Positions 1 to 5,786 of a DNA stretch of 5,786 nucleotides are shown one piece after another. Positions within the stretch are counted from its first letter, which is position 1. The number at the start of each line of letters is the position of its first letter. The stretch is from Tardiphaga sp. (GTDB lineage Bacteria > Pseudomonadota > Alphaproteobacteria > Rhizobiales > Xanthobacteraceae). The notes under the pieces are model-generated. The model saw nothing but the letters and a program-made list of their open reading frames with translations, had not been told where the DNA came from and searched no databases. Made by a program: the position numbers and the translations under genes. Location: assembly GCA_028290325.1 (NCBI GenBank), contig JAQGJY010000384.1, positions 1 to 5,786 of the forward strand. The letters are read 5' to 3'.

Positions 1-280
1 TTGAATAGTCATATTATTTGACTATTGAGTCGCGGGGTCGTGAGGGCGCTGGGCGATCACGGGCGCCAGCCAGATGCGAGCCAGACGGTCTTACGCGCCG
101 TATGCAACTGCGCGAGCTCGATCGCTGTGCACGTCACCATGACGGCTTGATCCGACATGGCGTCGTCCGATCGATGTCGGCTCGCGCATCCTTCAAATCT
201 GGTTTGCCTCAGCGGGGTTGTCCTGGCGTCTCCGCGCTCATCATCGACGGGTGGGGCCAACAGCAGTCGATCCACCTCTC
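1..280. other. Upstream region without a supportable gene
   Basis: I see no convincing protein gene here. Open frames exist on both strands, up to about 88 codons, but their translations are rich in Arg, Ser and Ala, resemble no family I know, and have no clear ribosome binding site. The first 30 bases are strikingly AT-rich compared with the GC-rich remainder and contain a perfect inverted repeat. The rest may be an intergenic spacer, a decayed gene, or the promoter side of a gene lying left of the window. No tRNA-like or terminator-like structure was found. Confidence 0.5.
4..26. repeat. Perfect 8-bp inverted repeat (AATAGTCA-N7-TGACTATT)
   Basis: Positions 4-11 (AATAGTCA) and 19-26 (TGACTATT) are exact reverse complements separated by seven A/T bases. 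The flanking bases (G at 3 and G at 27) do not extend the dyad. The block is A/T-rich in a GC-rich context and has no T-tract after it, so it does not look like an intrinsic terminator. A dimeric regulator operator, perhaps serving a gene to the left, is the simplest reading. The regulator cannot be named from sequence alone. Confidence 0.5.
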
Positions 281-294
281 TTGATCTGTGTCAA
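281..294 (+). promoter_or_regulatory. FNR/FixK-type operator box (TTGATCTGTGTCAA)
   Basis: The 14-mer TTGAT-CTGT-GTCAA matches 9 of 10 defined positions of the FNR/Anr/FixK consensus TTGAT-N4-ATCAA. It fully fits the looser FixK form TTGA-N6-TCAA. In alphaproteobacteria such boxes bind CRP/FNR-family activators (FixK, FnrL, AadR) that switch on genes at low oxygen. Its centre at about 287.5 lies upstream of the whole four-gene run, in a place suited to activation. The match and position are seen; the binding protein and oxygen response are inferred. A chance match in this one intergenic region is possible but not likely. Confidence 0.6.
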
Positions 295-313
295 AACGAG
301 TTCGTCAACTTGG

Positions 314-319
314 TAGAAA
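314..319 (+). promoter_or_regulatory. Candidate -10 element (TGG-TAGAAA)
   Basis: TAGAAA at 314-319 is preceded by TGG, giving an extended -10 look (TGN plus hexamer), and would place transcription start near 326. The FNR/FixK box would then be centred about 38-39 bases upstream of the start. That is about three bases short of the classical class II position of -41.5. The hexamer is only a fair match to TATAAT, so this call is tentative. It would leave an untranslated leader of about 45 bases before the first ATG. Confidence 0.3.
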
Positions 320-361
320 ACCGTTCAGCGATGAGCTGCCGGGCTCTTCGGGTCTCTCTTC

Positions 362-367
362 AAGGAG
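362..367 (+). promoter_or_regulatory. Strong Shine-Dalgarno AAGGAG serving ATG at 373
   Basis: AAGGAG lies five bases before the ATG at 373 and is the best ribosome binding site in the upstream region. That ATG opens a frame of only nine codons, out of frame with the permease gene. The site therefore suggests that ribosomes load here and reach the permease by coupling. The alternative is that one base is missing between 373 and 402 and this is the true start of the permease. Confidence 0.55.
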
Positions 368-372
368 CTAAG

Positions 373-402
373 ATGCATGAAGTTGTCAGGGCGATGATTT
401 GA
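373..402 (+). CDS. Possible nine-residue leader peptide overlapping the permease start
   Basis: The ATG at 373 follows a strong Shine-Dalgarno and encodes MHEVVRAMI before TGA at 400-402. The stop overlaps the TTG at 399-401 that must start the permease, since the permease frame has a stop at 378-380. Such a TTGA overlap is typical of termination-reinitiation, so the peptide may exist only to feed ribosomes to the next gene. No attenuator-type codon run or hairpin is evident. Alternatively, one extra T in the TTT run at 398-400 would join the two frames (…AMILTASPVL…), so this may be the true permease N-terminus broken by a frameshift or a sequencing error. Confidence 0.35.
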   Translation: MHEVVRAMI

Positions 403-1535
403 CCGCGTCACCCGTGCTCAATGCGACGACCGACGGCGATCTGGCGCTGATCCAGCCCGGCGGTTCGTGGACCGCTGTCAACGGCAACTTGCTCGAACAA
501 CTCGTGCAGAGCGCGACGCCCGTTTTACTGCAAGCGAAGCGGTTGCGGATCGATCTCTCTGGCTTGCATGAATTGGATACGCTTGGCGCCTGGCTGCTGG
601 AAAAGACCGCGAGGCGTTCGATTGCATCGGGTCGTCCTGCGACGCTCACCGGCGTATCCGATCGCTATGCCGGTTTGATCAGCAATCTGCATGACGTCAA
701 TCGTAGCGCGGACCCCGTTCGACCGCCGCGCAACGTCGTTCTCGATCGCCTGGAACATGTCGGCCGCAAGGCCTTCAGCGCGACTGAAGATGTGTCAGCA
801 TTCCTGCAAATGCTGGGCGCGCTGGGCAATGCCACCGCGCGCGTCATCGTCAAACCGGGCTCGCTCCGCTTCAAATCCATGGTGTACCATCTGCATCAGG
901 TCGGGTGGCAGGCGATTCCGATCATCGCGCTGGTCACCTTTCTGATCGGTGCGATCATCGCCCAGCAGGGCATCTTTCACTTCCGCAAGTTCGGCGCGGA
1001 GTCTTACGTCGTCGATCTGGTCGGCATTCTCGTGCTGCGCGAAATCGGGGTTCTGATCGTCGCGATCATGGTCGCTGGCCGATCCGGCAGCGCCTACACG
1101 GCCGAACTCGGATCGATGAAAATGCGCGAGGAGATCGATGCGCTGTCGACGATGGGTCTCGATCCCGTCGGCATCCTCATTCTCCCACGGATCGCGGCGC
1201 TTGTTGTCGCGCTTCCCATTCTGGCTTTCATCGGCTCGATGTCGGCGCTCTATGGCGCCGGTCTCGTCGCCTGGTTTTATGGCGGCATGAGCCCGGCCAT
1301 CTTTATCGCGCGGCTGCACGAAGCGATATCAATCACGCATTTCGAGGTCGGACTCATCAAGGCGCCCTTCATGGCGCTTGTGATCGGCGTTATCGCCTGT
1401 AGCGAGGGCTTGCGGGTCAAGGGAAGCGCCGAATCGCTGGGCCGACAGACCACGACATCCGTCGTCAAATCGATCTTTCTGGTCATCGTGCTCGACGGCG
1501 CCTTCGCGATCTTCTTCGCGTCGATCGGAATGTGA
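399..1535 (+). CDS. MlaE-family ABC transporter permease with N-terminal STAS domain
   Basis: Inner-membrane permease of an MCE-type ABC transporter, a family that moves phospholipids or other hydrophobic molecules between inner and outer membranes. Residues about 12-105 form a STAS-like domain (LRIDLSGLHELDTLGAWLL at 49-67), corresponding to the separate MlaB protein of the E. coli system. Residues about 155-378 are the MlaE domain. They contain five or so hydrophobic segments (roughly 172-194, 204-226, 262-293, 316-336, 353-375). The family hallmark GRSGSAYTAELGSMKMREEI at 227-246 is followed by the DALSTMGLDP and LPR motifs; this cytoplasmic region meets the ATPase. The TTG start is the only upstream start left after the in-frame stop at 378-380, with a weak AGGG before it; GTG at 414 is an alternative. 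STAS-MlaE fusions are common in proteobacteria. True orthology to mlaE, rather than to a paralogous MCE system, is not shown. Confidence 0.93.
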   Translation: MTASPVLNATTDGDLALIQPGGSWTAVNGNLLEQLVQSATPVLLQAKRLRIDLSGLHELDTLGAWLLEKTARRSIASGRPATLTGVSDRYAGLISNLHDVNRSADPVRPPRNVVLDRLEHVGRKAFSATEDVSAFLQMLGALGNATARVIVKPGSLRFKSMVYHLHQVGWQAIPIIALVTFLIGAIIAQQGIFHFRKFGAESYVVDLVGILVLREIGVLIVAIMVAGRSGSAYTAELGSMKMREEIDALSTMGLDPVGILILPRIAALVVALPILAFIGSMSALYGAGLVAWFYGGMSPAIFIARLHEAISITHFEVGLIKAPFMALVIGVIACSEGLRVKGSAESLGRQTTTSVVKSIFLVIVLDGAFAIFFASIGM

Positions 1536-1537
1536 CG

Positions 1538-2314
1538 ATGGAGGCTGCATCGGACCCATTCGCCATCCGCGTCCGCGATCTCGTCGTCGGTTTCCGCGAG
1601 CAAATCGTGATCGATCATCTCGCGCTCGACGTGCGCAGGGGCGAGATCATCGGCCTGGTCGGCGCCTCCGGCGGCGGAAAATCGGTGCTGATGCGGACCA
1701 TCATCGGCCTCATTCCGAAACGCAGCGGCACGATCGAGGTGCTGGGACAGACCATCGGTAGCCAACAGCCGCACGATCCGCGCAGCGCCACCCTGTGGGG
1801 CATTCTGTTCCAACAGGGCGCGTTGTTCTCATCGCTGACGGCGTTGCAGAACGTCGAATTTCCGTTGCGGGAGAATCTATCGTTGTCCGACGGGTTGATC
1901 ACCGAGGTCGCAATGGCGAAGCTGGAGATGGTCGGGTTGACGCTGAAGGATGCCGGCAAGTTTCCCTCGGAATTGTCCGGCGGCATGACCAAGCGCGTCG
2001 CACTGGCGCGTGCGCTGGCGCTCGATCCCGCCATCGTCTTCCTCGACGAGCCGACATCCGGCCTCGATCCGATCGCGGCGGGCGACTTCGATGAATTGAT
2101 CAAGACGCTACAGGCGACGCTGGGTCTGACCGTGTTCATGGTGACGCATGATCTGGCGAGCTTGAAGAGCGTTTGCAATCGCGTGGCGGCGCTGGCCGAC
2201 GGCAAGATCGTGGCGATCGGCAGCATGCCGGAATTGCTGCGATCCGATCACCCCTGGGTGAAGGCCTATTTCCACGGCAAGCGGTCGTTGATGCTGCAAC
2301 CAGAACCAAGTTGA
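1538..2314 (+). CDS. MlaF-like ABC transporter ATP-binding protein
   Basis: Cytoplasmic ATPase that powers the neighbouring MlaE-type permease. All ABC motifs are intact (numbered from the alternative GTG start at 1532): Walker A GASGGGKS at 44-51, Q-loop FQQGALF at 93-99, signature LSGGM at 148-152, Walker B IVFLDEP at 168-174, D-loop SGLD at 176-179 and switch His206 (VTHDL). LSGGM in place of LSGGQ and the FQQGALFSSLT stretch are typical of MlaF/Ttg2A-type ATPases. Total length, 258-260 residues, is normal. I prefer ATG at 1538 because CGGAA (1526-1530) sits seven bases upstream. The GTG at 1532 overlaps the permease stop (GTGA) but has almost no spacing to that site. Either way the gene is translationally linked to the permease. 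Confidence 0.95.
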   Translation: MEAASDPFAIRVRDLVVGFREQIVIDHLALDVRRGEIIGLVGASGGGKSVLMRTIIGLIPKRSGTIEVLGQTIGSQQPHDPRSATLWGILFQQGALFSSLTALQNVEFPLRENLSLSDGLITEVAMAKLEMVGLTLKDAGKFPSELSGGMTKRVALARALALDPAIVFLDEPTSGLDPIAAGDFDELIKTLQATLGLTVFMVTHDLASLKSVCNRVAALADGKIVAIGSMPELLRSDHPWVKAYFHGKRSLMLQPEPS

Positions 2315-2332
2315 GACATCGAAAGTAAAGAC

Positions 2333-3466
2333 ATGGAAACACGCGCCCCATTCATCATTGTCGGAGCCTTCGTGCTCGCGGCCCTCGCGGCGGCGTTCGG
2401 TTTCGTATTCTGGCTGCATAATAGCTCCGGCACGGGCGCGCGAACGATACACCATGTCCAATTCACCGGGTCGGTATCGGGATTGCTGGTCGGGGCGGCC
2501 GTCCTGTTCAATGGCATCCGCGTCGGTGAGGTCACGGAGCTTGGACTGGCCGAGACCAATCCAAGACAGATCAAGGCCACGATCGCGGTGGCGACGACGA
2601 CGCCGGTCCATGCCGACACCAAAGTGGGCCTGGATTTTCAGGGCCTGACCGGCGTGCCGGTGATCGCGCTCGAAGGCGGCCAACAGATCGGGCCGTTGCC
2701 CGGCCCACAGACCCTCATCGCCGACCCCTCGGCCGGGCAGAGCATGACCCAGGCGGCGCGCAACGCCCTGGAGCGCGTCGACTCGGTGCTGGCCGAGAAT
2801 GCCGAGCCGCTCAAAAGCACGATTGCGAACCTCAAAATCTTTACCGAGGGACTGGCTAAGAATACCGGCGGGCTGGATTCCATCGTCACCGGCCTGGTGA
2901 AGATGACGGGCGGCGGCGAGGCCGCGGTGCCTAAGACGATCTACGATCTGCGGATCCCGAAAGACTTTGCATCCCCGAAGATCGGCATCGGTGAACAATT
3001 GGTGATGCCGGTGCCGACCGCCATCCTGCAACTCGACACACAGCGCATCCTGTTGTTGCCGAACAAGGACATGCCCGGCTTCTCAAATGCACAATGGGCC
3101 GACAGCGTGCCCAAGATGCTGCAGATCAAGCTCATTCAGAGCTTCGAGAACTACGACATCGCTCATGCGCCGCTGCGGCCATCGGACGGGCCGGCGACCG
3201 CCGGGCAGATCATGCTCGACTTGCGCAGTTTCCAGATCAACACCAACTCCTCCTTGATCGCAGAGATCGCGTTCACCGCGCGCATCATGAATAAAGATGG
3301 GCAAGTTGTCGCGTCGAAGCTGTTCGAGGCCGACAAGGCGCTCGACCAGCCCGATCCGGTCTCGGCCGTGGCGGCCTTCGATTCCGCGTTCGCGGATATC
3401 GCGACCCGCTTGATCCTGTGGACCGCCGAAGAACTCGCGAAACCTCCTCAGAAGAGGACACCGTAA
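2333..3466 (+). CDS. MCE/MlaD-family protein fused to a PqiC-like ABC transport auxiliary domain
   Basis: Periplasmic substrate-handling subunit of the lipid transporter, 377 residues. A single membrane anchor spans about 7-28, with no lipobox. The MCE domain covers about 38-117, with the typical GSVSGLLVGAAVLFNGIRVG (46-65) and the LTGVPVIALEGG loop (105-116) that in this family lines the central pore. A helical linker with amphipathic segments runs from about 135 to 192. Residues about 200-365 (YDLRIP at 204, QLVMPVPTAILQLDTQRILL, AQWADSVPKMLQIKLIQSFEN, then DLRSFQI) resemble the ABC_trans_aux/DUF330 family (PqiC), normally a separate lipoprotein. Here that domain is tethered to the inner-membrane subunit. 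It starts 18 bases after the ATPase stop with only a weak GAAAG site, so translation probably depends on upstream ribosomes. The MCE call is secure; the C-terminal assignment is by eye. Confidence 0.88.
   Translation: METRAPFIIVGAFVLAALAAAFGFVFWLHNSSGTGARTIHHVQFTGSVSGLLVGAAVLFNGIRVGEVTELGLAETNPRQIKATIAVATTTPVHADTKVGLDFQGLTGVPVIALEGGQQIGPLPGPQTLIADPSAGQSMTQAARNALERVDSVLAENAEPLKSTIANLKIFTEGLAKNTGGLDSIVTGLVKMTGGGEAAVPKTIYDLRIPKDFASPKIGIGEQLVMPVPTAILQLDTQRILLLPNKDMPGFSNAQWADSVPKMLQIKLIQSFENYDIAHAPLRPSDGPATAGQIMLDLRSFQINTNSSLIAEIAFTARIMNKDGQVVASKLFEADKALDQPDPVSAVAAFDSAFADIATRLILWTAEELAKPPQKRTP
3453..3458 (+). promoter_or_regulatory. Ribosome binding site (AGAGGA) of the phosphoketolase gene
   Basis: AGAGGA lies seven bases before the ATG at 3466, inside the last codons of the MCE gene. 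Together with the TAATG stop-start overlap it fixes the phosphoketolase start. It also shows that the enzyme can be translated both by fresh initiation and by coupling to the upstream gene. Confidence 0.6.
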
Positions 3467-5786
3467 TGTCTGAACCGCTGTCGCCTGACATGCTTCACAA
3501 GATGGACGCCTATTGGCGCGCCGCCAATTATCTGTCGGTCGGGCAGATCTATTTGCGGGACAACGCGCTGCTTGAGGCGCCGCTCGAACACAAGCACCTG
3601 AAGCCGCGCCTGCTTGGCCACTGGGGCACGACCTCGGGGCTGAACTTCCTCTACGTGCATCTCAACCGCCTGATCAAGGACAATGACCTGAACATGATCT
3701 ACGTCATCGGGCCTGGCCATGGCGGTCCAGGCATCGTGGCGCACAGCTATCTTGAAGGCTCCTACACCGAGCGCTATCCCGCGATCGAGCGCAGCCGCAA
3801 CGGCTTGCAGCGGCTGTTTCGACAGTTCTCATGGCCGTACGGCATTCCCAGTCATGTCTCGGCGGATATTCCGGGCTCGATCCACGAAGGCGGCGAACTC
3901 GGCTACTCCCTGGCCCATGCGTATGGCGCGGCGTTCGACAATCCCGACCTGATCGTCAGCTGCGTTGTCGGCGACGGCGAGGCGGAGACCGGCGCGCTGG
4001 CCGCGAGCTGGCACTCGAATAAATTTCTCAATCCGGCGCGCGATGGCGCGGTGCTGCCGATCCTGCATCTCAACGGTTTCAAGATCGCCAATCCGACAGT
4101 GTTGGCGCGCATCAGCCGTGAGGAATTGACCGAGTTGTTGCGCGGCTATGGCTATGATCCGCATTTCGTCGAAGGCGACGATCCCGCATTGGTGCATCAG
4201 AGCCTCGCCGGCACGCTCGACACGGTTCTGGCGACAATCAGAGACATCCAGCATGCCGCGCGCGCCGGCTCAACCCAACGGCCGCGCTGGCCGATGATCG
4301 TGTTCCGGACGCCGAAAGGCTGGACCGGACCGAAATTCGTCGACGGCAAAGCTGTCGAGGGCACCTGGCGCGCGCATCAGGTGCCGATCGCGGACTTCAA
4401 GAATCCGGTTCACCTGACGCAGCTCGAAGACTGGATGCGCAGCTATCGCCCGCACGAGTTGTTCGACGGCGACGGCAAATTCCGGGACGAGCTCGCGGCC
4501 CTCGCGCCGACCGGCCATCGCCGCATGGGATCCAACCCGCACGCCAATGGCGGCGAACTGCTGCAGCCGCTGGCGATGCCCAATTATCGAGGCTATGCGG
4601 TCGCGGTGCCTTCACCGGGTGGCGTCACCGCCGAAGCGACGCGCGTGCTTGGCGGTTTTTTGCGCGACGTGATGAAGCTGAATCTCAAGCAGCGGAACTT
4701 TCGTATGTTCGGCCCGGACGAGACGGCCTCGAACCGGCTCGAAGCCGTCTATGAGGTCGCGGACAAAGTCTGGATGGCCGCGATCGAGAACGTCGATGTC
4801 GATCTCAGCGTTGACGGCCGTGTCATGGAAATTCTCAGCGAGCACATGTGCGAGGGCTGGCTCGAAGGCTATCTGCTCACCGGGCGTCATGGCCTGTTTT
4901 CCTGTTACGAGGCGTTCATTCACATCATCGATTCGATGTTCAATCAGCATGCGAAATGGCTGAAGGTCAGCAAGACCATCCCGTGGCGGAAGCCGATCGC
5001 ATCGCTGAACTATCTGTTGACGTCGCATGTCTGGCGCCAGGACCATAACGGCTCGTCGCATCAGGATCCCGGCTTCATCGATCATGTCGCCAACAAGAAG
5101 GCCGACGTGGTGCGGATCTATCTGCCGCCTGACGCCAATTGTTTGCTTTCCGTCGCCGATCACTGTCTGCGCAGCCGCAACTACGTCAATCTCATCATCG
5201 CCGGGAAACAGCCGGAATGGCAGTGGCTCGACATCGATCAGGCGGCGCGCCATTGCGCGATGGGCGCGAGCATCTGGCATTGGGCGAGCAACGACGCCGG
5301 CGATCCCGATGTGGTGATGGCCTGCGCCGGCGATGTGCCGACGCTGGAGACGATGGCGGCGGTCTCGCTGCTGCGTGTTTATTGCCCGGACATCCGCATC
5401 CGCGTCGTCAATGTCGTCGATCTGATGGTGCTGCAACCGCAATCCGAGCATCCGCATGGCTTGCAGGATCACACCTTCGACGAATTGTTCACGATCGACA
5501 GGCCGGTGATCTTCGCTTTTCACGGCTACCCGACGATGATCCACAAGCTGACCTACCAGCGGCGCAACCACGGCAACTTCCATGTCCGTGGTTTCCGTGA
5601 CGAGGGCACGACGACCACGCCGTTCGATATGGTCGTGCTGAACAATCTGGATCGCTATCAGCTCGCCCTCGATGCGATCCGCCGCATTCCAAGATTCGCG
5701 GCCCAGGTCGAAAGCGAGACGGCGCGCTATTGGACGACGATGGAGCGCCACAAGCTCTATGTCAGCGAACATGGCGATGACATGCC
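3466..5786 (+). CDS. Phosphoketolase (Xfp family), 3' end cut by window edge
   Basis: Thiamine-diphosphate enzyme of the cytoplasm that cleaves xylulose-5-phosphate (and usually fructose-6-phosphate) with phosphate. The products are acetyl phosphate and glyceraldehyde-3-phosphate (or erythrose-4-phosphate). The frame is open for 773 codons to the edge. Family hallmarks run in order: GHWGTTSGLNFLY (51-63), GPGHGGP (82-88), SADIPGSIHEGGELGYSLAH (132-151), the ThDP/Mg site GDGEAETG (169-176) with HLNGFKIANPT (201-211), FGPDETASNR (415-424), SEHMCEGW (458-465), and QDHNGSSHQDPGF (525-537). By motif, His52, His85, His130, Gln525, His527 and His532 correspond to active-site residues studied in the Bifidobacterium enzyme. 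No key residue is missing. The sequence stops at HGDDMP, and since the family usually ends soon after (about 785-800 residues), only about 10-25 residues are outside. The start overlaps the MCE gene stop by one base. Whether X5P or F6P is preferred cannot be read from the sequence. Confidence 0.96.
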   Translation, partial: MSEPLSPDMLHKMDAYWRAANYLSVGQIYLRDNALLEAPLEHKHLKPRLLGHWGTTSGLNFLYVHLNRLIKDNDLNMIYVIGPGHGGPGIVAHSYLEGSYTERYPAIERSRNGLQRLFRQFSWPYGIPSHVSADIPGSIHEGGELGYSLAHAYGAAFDNPDLIVSCVVGDGEAETGALAASWHSNKFLNPARDGAVLPILHLNGFKIANPTVLARISREELTELLRGYGYDPHFVEGDDPALVHQSLAGTLDTVLATIRDIQHAARAGSTQRPRWPMIVFRTPKGWTGPKFVDGKAVEGTWRAHQVPIADFKNPVHLTQLEDWMRSYRPHELFDGDGKFRDELAALAPTGHRRMGSNPHANGGELLQPLAMPNYRGYAVAVPSPGGVTAEATRVLGGFLRDVMKLNLKQRNFRMFGPDETASNRLEAVYEVADKVWMAAIENVDVDLSVDGRVMEILSEHMCEGWLEGYLLTGRHGLFSCYEAFIHIIDSMFNQHAKWLKVSKTIPWRKPIASLNYLLTSHVWRQDHNGSSHQDPGFIDHVANKKADVVRIYLPPDANCLLSVADHCLRSRNYVNLIIAGKQPEWQWLDIDQAARHCAMGASIWHWASNDAGDPDVVMACAGDVPTLETMAAVSLLRVYCPDIRIRVVNVVDLMVLQPQSEHPHGLQDHTFDELFTIDRPVIFAFHGYPTMIHKLTYQRRNHGNFHVRGFRDEGTTTTPFDMVVLNNLDRYQLALDAIRRIPRFAAQVESETARYWTTMERHKLYVSEHGDDM

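Noticed and set aside
48..70. GCTGG…CCAGC imperfect hairpin
   Set aside because: Only a 5-bp stem with a 13-base loop, which is expected by chance in GC-rich DNA, and no T-tract follows.
57..275. 72-codon minus-strand frame in the upstream region
   Set aside because: There is no recognisable domain and no clear ribosome site upstream of its start. It competes with equally open frames on the other strand, so it is unsupported.
18..284. 88-codon forward frame in the upstream region
   Set aside because: It starts inside the AT-rich dyad with no ribosome site, its product is of low-information composition, and its end overlaps the FNR/FixK box. A decayed gene cannot be excluded, but nothing supports a real one.
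339..352. Possible small hairpin (CCGGGCTCTTCGGG) ahead of the first ribosome site
   Set aside because: The stem is only about three base pairs, too weak to claim as an attenuator or riboswitch.
2108..3031. 307-codon minus-strand frame spanning the ATPase-MCE junction
   Set aside because: It crosses the ends of two real genes, and its composition (rich in Arg, Gln, His) is that of an antisense shadow.
4612..5772. Long open frame (386 codons) on the minus strand inside the phosphoketolase gene
   Set aside because: It is exactly antisense to a gene with all family motifs intact. Long antisense frames are expected in GC-rich coding DNA. Its His/Arg/Asp-rich product resembles no family, and no ribosome site supports it.

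Overview
The window looks like chromosomal DNA of a GC-rich Gram-negative bacterium, most likely an alphaproteobacterium of the Bradyrhizobium/Rhodopseudomonas sort. This is an inference from the GC-rich codon use, an MCE-type lipid transporter (which implies an outer membrane) and an FNR/FixK-type operator upstream. No sequence search was possible.

Layout: positions 1-280 hold no gene I can support; the main feature there is an AT-rich perfect inverted repeat at 4-26. A near-consensus FNR/FixK box (281-294) and a weak -10-like element (314-319) follow. A strong Shine-Dalgarno (362-367) then precedes a nine-codon reading frame (373-402), whose stop overlaps the TTG start of the first full gene. 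From there to the right edge everything is coded on the + strand with almost no gaps: a STAS-MlaE permease (399-1535), an MlaF-like ATPase (1538-2314), an MCE/MlaD protein fused to a PqiC-like auxiliary domain (2333-3466), and a phosphoketolase (3466 to beyond 5786, missing only its extreme C-terminus). The gene junctions are a 2-base gap (or a 4-base overlap with the alternative GTG start), an 18-base gap, and a 1-base overlap (TAATG). This points to one transcript.

How the parts fit: the first three genes make a compact MCE-type ABC transporter for phospholipids or other hydrophobic molecules. Its usual accessory domains are built in by fusion: STAS on the permease and the auxiliary lipoprotein-like domain on the MCE subunit. 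The fourth gene encodes a central-carbon enzyme that splits xylulose-5-phosphate or fructose-6-phosphate to acetyl phosphate. The tight junction of an envelope lipid transporter with phosphoketolase, behind a possible low-oxygen operator, is the most interesting aspect. I see no mobile element, CRISPR array, RNA gene or clear terminator. The individual protein families are known; the combination and its proposed control are what deserve checking.
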